Part shown: positions 59,184 through 64,000 of the stretch, one piece after another
Layout of the letters: every line of letters starts with the position of its first letter
How positions within the stretch are numbered: the stretch's first letter is position 1
DNA from: Prevotellaceae bacterium UBA1746
GTDB lineage: Bacteria > Bacteroidota > Bacteroidia > Bacteroidales > Bacteroidaceae
Direction of reading: 5' to 3'
Assembly (NCBI GenBank): GCA_002314875.1
Contig: DCHS01000010.1
Span: 111,763-175,762 of the forward strand
Length of the DNA stretch: 64,000 nucleotides
Position numbers and translations under genes: made by a program
Notes under the pieces: generated by a model
What the model was told of the DNA's origin: nothing
The model's input: only the letters and a program-made list of their open reading frames with translations
Databases searched by the model: none

Positions 59184-62100
59184 ATGACTGACAGCAATAT
59201 CAAGAAAGTACTTCTCTTAGGTTCCGGTGCCCTCAAGATTGGTGAAGCCGGCGAATTCGACTACTCTGGTAGCCAGTGTCTCAAGGCATTGAAGGAGGAA
59301 GGAATTGAAACCGTCCTGATTAATCCCAATATTGCTACCGTTCAGACTTCTGAAGGCGTAGCCGATCAGATTTACTTCCTTCCCGTTACTCCCTACTTTG
59401 TGGAACGAGTAATTGAAAAGGAACAGCCTCAGGGCATCATGCTTGCCTTCGGTGGACAGACTGCTTTGAACTGCGGTGTTGAACTCTATCGTAGCGGCGT
59501 CCTTGAAAAATACAATGTTCAGGTTCTCGGCACTCCTGTTCAGGCAATTATCGACACTGAAGACCGCGAACTCTTCGTAAAGAAACTCGACGAGATCAAT
59601 GTCAAGACCATTAAGTCTGAAGCAGTTGAGAATATCGAAGACGCTCGCCGTGCTGCCCGCGAACTGGGTTACCCCGTCATCATCCGTGCTGCTTATGCTC
59701 TCGGTGGTCTGGGTTCCGGTTTCTGCGATAACGAGGACGAACTGAACAAGATTGCAGAAAAAGCATTCTCTTTCTCTCCCCAGGTTCTCGTTGAAAAGAG
59801 TCTCAAGGGTTGGAAGGAAATCGAATACGAAGTTGTCCGCGACCGCTTTGATAACTGTATCACGGTCTGCAACATGGAAAACTTCGACCCCCTCGGTATT
59901 CACACTGGAGAATCTATCGTCATCGCTCCTTCTCAGACATTGACGAACTCTGAATACCACAAACTCCGTGAACTTGCTATCCGCATCGTTCGCCATGTCG
60001 GCATTGTCGGTGAGTGTAATGTGCAATATGCCTTCGATCCTGAAAGCGAAGACTATCGCGTGATTGAAGTAAACGCTCGTCTGAGCCGTTCTTCTGCTTT
60101 GGCTTCCAAGGCAACAGGTTATCCTCTTGCTTTCGTTGCTGCAAAACTCGGTCTCGGCTACGGTCTCTTCGATTTGAAGAACTCTGTCACCAAGACTACC
60201 TCCGCTTTCTTCGAACCCGCTCTCGACTACTGCGTCTGCAAGATTCCCCGTTGGGATCTCGGTAAGTTCCGTGGCGTTGACCGCGAACTTGGTTCTTCAA
60301 TGAAGTCTGTCGGTGAAGTAATGGCTATCGGCCGTACCTTCGAAGAAGTTATCCAGAAAGGCCTTCGTATGATCGGTCAGGGAATGCACGGTTTCGTTGG
60401 CAACCACGAACTGAAGATTGACGATGTTGATGCTGCCTTGAAGGCTCCTACCGATAAGCGAATCTTCGTCATCGAGAAAGCATTTGCCAAGGGCTATACC
60501 ATTGACCAGATTCACGAGCTCACCAAGATTGACCGCTGGTTCCTCCAGAAGCTCTACAATGTATATCGTACCTATCAGGCACTTGAGAATGTTGGAAACA
60601 TCAATGTCCTCGACAACGAACTGCTCGCACTCGCTAAGCGTCAAGGCTTCACAGATTTCCAGGTAGCTCGTGCTATTGGTCTCGAGAAAGAGATGGAAAT
60701 GGAAAAGGCACAACTTGCTATCCGTGCTCGTCGTAAGACCGCTGGCATTGTTCCTTACGTAAAGCAGATTGATACCCTCGCTGCTGAATATCCCGCTCAG
60801 ACCAACTACCTCTATCTTACATATAGTGGTGTAGCTCACGATATCCAGTTCGAAAACGACCATCGTTCCGTTGTCGTTCTCGGTTCCGGAGCCTATCGTA
60901 TTGGTTCTTCCGTGGAATTTGACTGGTGTGGCGTGCAGGCTCTGAATACCATCCGTAAGGAAGGATTCCGTTCCATCATGATTAACTATAATCCGGAAAC
61001 GGTTTCTACGGACTATGATATGTGCGATCGCCTCTATTTCGATGAACTCACCTTCGAACGTGTCCTCGATATTCTCGACCTCGAAACTCCTTACGGTGTA
61101 GTTGTATCTACGGGTGGTCAGATTCCTAACAACCTCGCTATGCGCCTCGATGAACAGCATGTTCCTCTCCTTGGTACACAAGCTAAGTACATCGACAACG
61201 CTGAAGACCGCGATAAATTCTCTGCCATGCTCGACCGCATTGGCGTTGACCAGCCTGCATGGGCAGCACTGACCTCAATGGACGATATCAACGAGTTCAT
61301 CAAGGAAGTCGGTTTCCCCGTTCTCGTTCGTCCGTCTTACGTCCTCTCTGGTGCAGCAATGAATGTCTGCCATACCCAGGAAGATCTCGAGCGTTTCCTC
61401 AAGATGGCAGCGAATGTTTCCAAGAAGCACCCCGTTGTAGTGAGCAAGTTCCTGATGCATGCCAAGGAAGTTGAAATGGATGCTGTGGCAAAGGATGGTG
61501 AAATCATTGCCTATGCAATTTCCGAACATATTGAATTTGCCGGCGTTCACTCTGGTGACGCTACCATTCAGTTCCCACCGCAGAAACTCTATGTTGAAAC
61601 TGCCCGCCGCATCAAGAAGATCTCAAAGAAAATCGCTCAGGAACTCCATATCTCTGGTCCCTTCAACATCCAGTATCTCGCTCGCGAAAACGAAATCAAG
61701 GTTATCGAGTGTAACCTCCGTGCCAGCCGTTCCTTCCCCTTCGTTAGTAAGGTTTTGAAGGTAAATCTCATCGAGATGGCAACACGTATCATGCTCGGTC
61801 TTCCTGTTGAAAAGCCTGCGAAGAGCATCTTCGACCTTGACTATGTTGGTATCAAAGCCAGCCAGTTCTCTTTCAACCGACTCCAGAAGGCTGACCCCGT
61901 ACTTGGCGTCGATATGGCTTCTACCGGTGAAGTTGGCTGTCTTGGTGAAGATGTCCGCTCTGCTCTCTTGAAGTCCATGCTCAGCGTTGGCCATCGTATT
62001 CCCGAGAAGAATATCCTGATGTCCAACGGTCCAGCAAAGCAGAAGGCAGAACTTCTTGATGCTGCACAGATGCTGACGGACAATGGCTACAAGCTCTTTG

Positions 62101-62435
62101 CAACTCAGGGTACTGCCAAGTATCTCGAAGAAAACGGCATTCCTGCACAGCGTGTTCTCTGGCCTTCAGAGGCCGACGCTGTTGTTCCTGGAAGCGAAGA
62201 AGACAAACTGCCCCGTGCTCTCGACCTCTTGCACAACAAGGAAATCGATATGGTCGTAAATATCCATAAGAATTTCTCTACGGGTGAACTTACCAACGGC
62301 TATCGCATCCGTCGTGCTGCTGTTGACCTCAATATCCCCTTGATTACCAATGCTCGTCTGGCTTCAGCATTTATCTATGCTTTCTGCACGACGAAGATGG
62401 AAGATCTCGAAATCAAGTCTTGGCAGGAATTCTAA
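59184..62435 (+). CDS. carB: carbamoyl-phosphate synthase large subunit
   Basis: A 1083-residue enzyme with two homologous ATP-grasp halves. LGSGALKIGEAGEFDYSG opens the first and LGSGAYRIGSSVEFDWCG (near residue 565) the second; the C-terminal ~130 residues are the allosteric MGS-like domain (LFATQGTAKYLEENG). Full length for the family. The two halves account for the internal similarity seen here. Confidence 0.97.
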   Translation: MTDSNIKKVLLLGSGALKIGEAGEFDYSGSQCLKALKEEGIETVLINPNIATVQTSEGVADQIYFLPVTPYFVERVIEKEQPQGIMLAFGGQTALNCGVELYRSGVLEKYNVQVLGTPVQAIIDTEDRELFVKKLDEINVKTIKSEAVENIEDARRAARELGYPVIIRAAYALGGLGSGFCDNEDELNKIAEKAFSFSPQVLVEKSLKGWKEIEYEVVRDRFDNCITVCNMENFDPLGIHTGESIVIAPSQTLTNSEYHKLRELAIRIVRHVGIVGECNVQYAFDPESEDYRVIEVNARLSRSSALASKATGYPLAFVAAKLGLGYGLFDLKNSVTKTTSAFFEPALDYCVCKIPRWDLGKFRGVDRELGSSMKSVGEVMAIGRTFEEVIQKGLRMIGQGMHGFVGNHELKIDDVDAALKAPTDKRIFVIEKAFAKGYTIDQIHELTKIDRWFLQKLYNVYRTYQALENVGNINVLDNELLALAKRQGFTDFQVARAIGLEKEMEMEKAQLAIRARRKTAGIVPYVKQIDTLAAEYPAQTNYLYLTYSGVAHDIQFENDHRSVVVLGSGAYRIGSSVEFDWCGVQALNTIRKEGFRSIMINYNPETVSTDYDMCDRLYFDELTFERVLDILDLETPYGVVVSTGGQIPNNLAMRLDEQHVPLLGTQAKYIDNAEDRDKFSAMLDRIGVDQPAWAALTSMDDINEFIKEVGFPVLVRPSYVLSGAAMNVCHTQEDLERFLKMAANVSKKHPVVVSKFLMHAKEVEMDAVAKDGEIIAYAISEHIEFAGVHSGDATIQFPPQKLYVETARRIKKISKKIAQELHISGPFNIQYLARENEIKVIECNLRASRSFPFVSKVLKVNLIEMATRIMLGLPVEKPAKSIFDLDYVGIKASQFSFNRLQKADPVLGVDMASTGEVGCLGEDVRSALLKSMLSVGHRIPEKNILMSNGPAKQKAELLDAAQMLTDNGYKLFATQGTAKYLEENGIPAQRVLWPSEADAVVPGSEEDKLPRALDLLHNKEIDMVVNIHKNFSTGELTNGYRIRRAAVDLNIPLITNARLASAFIYAFCTTKMEDLEIKSWQEF

Positions 62436-62498
62436 TAAACGGAGATTCCTGCATATCCGGAACTTCCGTTCAAAACTGAAAACTTTAAATATTATAAT

Positions 62499-64000
62499 AT
62501 GTATCGTACAAACACCTGCGGTGAACTCCGCATTGAAAATGTCGGACAGAGTGTAACACTCGCCGGCTGGGTGCAGCGCACCCGCAAGCACGGTGGTCTT
62601 ACCTTCGTTGACCTTCGTGACCGTTATGGTATTACTCAGTTGGTTTTCAATGAAGAAACCAATGCTGACCTCTGCGCTCAGGCAAACAAGCTTGGCCGCG
62701 AATATGTTATTCAGGTAACTGGCGTTGTAAACGAACGTTACGCAAAGAATGCCAACATCCCCACCGGTGATATCGAAATCATCGTTGACACTCTCAACGT
62801 CCTCAACGCTTCTGATGTTCCTCCTTTCACTATCGAAGACGAAAGTGATGGTGGTGATGACATCCGCATGAAGTATCGCTACCTTGACCTTCGCCGTAAC
62901 CCCGTTCGTCGTAACCTTGAACTCCGTCACAAGTTCGCTTTCGAAGTTCGTCGTTATCTCGACCAGCAGGGCTTCCTCGAAATTGAAACTCCTATCCTCG
63001 TAAACTCTACGCCCGAGGGTGCTCGCGACTTCGTTGTTCCCAGCCGTATGAATCCTGGCCAGTTCTACGCTCTTCCCCAGTCTCCCCAGACTCTCAAGCA
63101 GTTGTCAATGGTTGCTGGCATGGACCGTTACTTCCAGATTTGCAAGTGCTTCCGTGATGAAGACCTCCGTGCTGACCGTCAGCCTGAGTTTACCCAGATC
63201 GACTGCGAAATGTCCTTCGTAGAACAGGAAGATATTCTCCAGATGTTCGAAGGTATGAGCCGTCACCTCTTTAAGACTCTTCTTAACGTAGATATCCCCA
63301 CCCTTCCCCGCATGACCTGGGCAGACGCTATGAAGTTCTACGGTTCTGACAAGCCTGATACCCGTTTCGAGATGAAGTTTGTAGAACTTAAGAACAACCA
63401 GCCTGACAATGCTTCTCGCGAAATCGTTGAGAGCATCTTCCCCGCAGGCTTCGGTGTATTTGACGATGCTGCTTATATCGGCGCAATCTGCTGCGAAGGC
63501 CAGGCTGTTTACACTCGTAAGCAGATTGACCAACTCACGGATTTCGTAAAGCGTCCTCAGATTGGTGCCAAGGGCCTCGTTTATGCTCGCGTTGAAGAAA
63601 ACGGCAATGTGAAGTCCAGCGTTGACAAGTTCTACGATCAGGAAACTCTCCAGGTACTCAAGGAAAAGATGAACGCCAAGGCTGGCGACCTCATCCTTAT
63701 CCTTTCTGGTCCCGATGCTATGAAGGTTCGTAAGCAGCTTTGCGAACTCCGTCTCGAAATGGGTGCTCGTATGGGCCTTCGCGACAAGTTCAACTTCTCT
63801 TGCCTCTGGGTTATCGACTTCCCCATGTACGAATGGAGTGACGAAGAACAGCGTCTTATGGCAATGCACCATCCGTTCACTTCTCCCAAGCCAGAAGATA
63901 TTCCTCTTCTCGATACCGATCCTGCAAGCGTTCGCGCTAATGCGTATGATATGGTAATCAATGGTGTTGAAGTAGGTGGTGGTTCTATCCGTATCCACGA
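62499..64000 (+). CDS. aspS: aspartyl-tRNA synthetase, 3' end outside the window
   Basis: Class II synthetase; about 500 of the expected ~585 residues are present and the frame is open to the window end. The N-terminal OB-fold (GWVQRTRKHGGLTFVDLRD) binds the anticodon. Motif 2 is FRDEDLRADRQPEFTQID, and QFYALPQSPQTLKQ and the late EVGGGSIRIHD are bacterial AspRS features. It starts 63 bases after carB (ATG at 62499) and may share its transcript. Confidence 0.95.
   Translation, partial: MYRTNTCGELRIENVGQSVTLAGWVQRTRKHGGLTFVDLRDRYGITQLVFNEETNADLCAQANKLGREYVIQVTGVVNERYAKNANIPTGDIEIIVDTLNVLNASDVPPFTIEDESDGGDDIRMKYRYLDLRRNPVRRNLELRHKFAFEVRRYLDQQGFLEIETPILVNSTPEGARDFVVPSRMNPGQFYALPQSPQTLKQLSMVAGMDRYFQICKCFRDEDLRADRQPEFTQIDCEMSFVEQEDILQMFEGMSRHLFKTLLNVDIPTLPRMTWADAMKFYGSDKPDTRFEMKFVELKNNQPDNASREIVESIFPAGFGVFDDAAYIGAICCEGQAVYTRKQIDQLTDFVKRPQIGAKGLVYARVEENGNVKSSVDKFYDQETLQVLKEKMNAKAGDLILILSGPDAMKVRKQLCELRLEMGARMGLRDKFNFSCLWVIDFPMYEWSDEEQRLMAMHHPFTSPKPEDIPLLDTDPASVRANAYDMVINGVEVGGGSIRIH

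Noticed and set aside
59184..62435. Internal duplication in carB as a possible assembly artefact
   Set aside because: The two similar halves are the normal two ATP-grasp modules of CarB.
1..64000. CRISPR arrays, tRNA/rRNA genes, transposases, phage or toxin-antitoxin genes
   Set aside because: Looked for on both strands; no regularly spaced repeats, tRNA-like folds or such proteins were recognised.

Overview
This window is one continuous stretch of bacterial chromosome from a member of the Bacteroidales, most likely a Prevotellaceae-type organism. The basis is the gene set: Rho with a very long low-complexity N-terminus, a Na+-pumping methylmalonyl-CoA decarboxylase, a DAHP synthase fused to a C-terminal chorismate mutase, DUF4924, and the RecF plus DUF721 pair. 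Promoters also have the Bacteroidetes form, TTTG or TTG about 20 bases before TAnnTTTG, and ribosome binding sites are A-rich without a Shine-Dalgarno core. No phage, plasmid, transposase, CRISPR array, rRNA or tRNA gene was seen.

Layout. 0-6.3 kb: DUF4924 protein, rho (reverse), an ABC-F ATPase and rarA. 6.3-13.1 kb (reverse): rlmN, pdxA and a compact cluster of nucleotidyltransferase, ATP-grasp ligase, CDP-alcohol phosphotransferase and a flippase-like membrane protein fused to a HAD phosphatase. I read this as an uncharacterised lipid head-group pathway. 13.4-24.6 kb (reverse): recQ-glnS-TPR-hexosaminidase, then tig and clpP-clpX. 24.7-30.9 kb: fmt (forward), mutY and a large secreted hydrolase, mannose-1-phosphate guanylyltransferase and a DUF1573 protein (reverse). 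30.9-35.2 kb: ruvC and the four-subunit methylmalonyl-CoA decarboxylase. 35.2-38.2 kb: DUF721/recF (reverse), a TPR membrane protein and ribH. 38.3-46.5 kb: a long leucine operon (TPR mini-gene, leuB, leuA, small membrane protein, leuC, leuD, a second LeuA-like enzyme that is probably citramalate synthase) continuing into thyA and folA. 46.5-50.7 kb: a phenylalanine/tyrosine operon (pheA, aminotransferase, DAHP synthase-chorismate mutase, tyrA) behind an attenuator with a Phe/Tyr-rich leader peptide. 50.8-64 kb: xth, sppA, lpxK, purine nucleoside phosphorylase, TetR regulator, fabG, a pseudouridine synthase, carA-carB and the start of aspS, cut by the window end.

The three most interesting items are: (1) the Phe/Tyr attenuator, with leader peptide, antiterminator and terminator all readable in the sequence; (2) the five-domain lipid head-group cluster with its membrane-HAD fusion; and (3) a pair of structured intergenic repeats (25.7 and 57.0 kb) whose stems show compensatory base changes, one of which supplies the stop codon of mutY. 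The genes themselves are mostly housekeeping; the novelty is in the intergenic regions and in that cluster.
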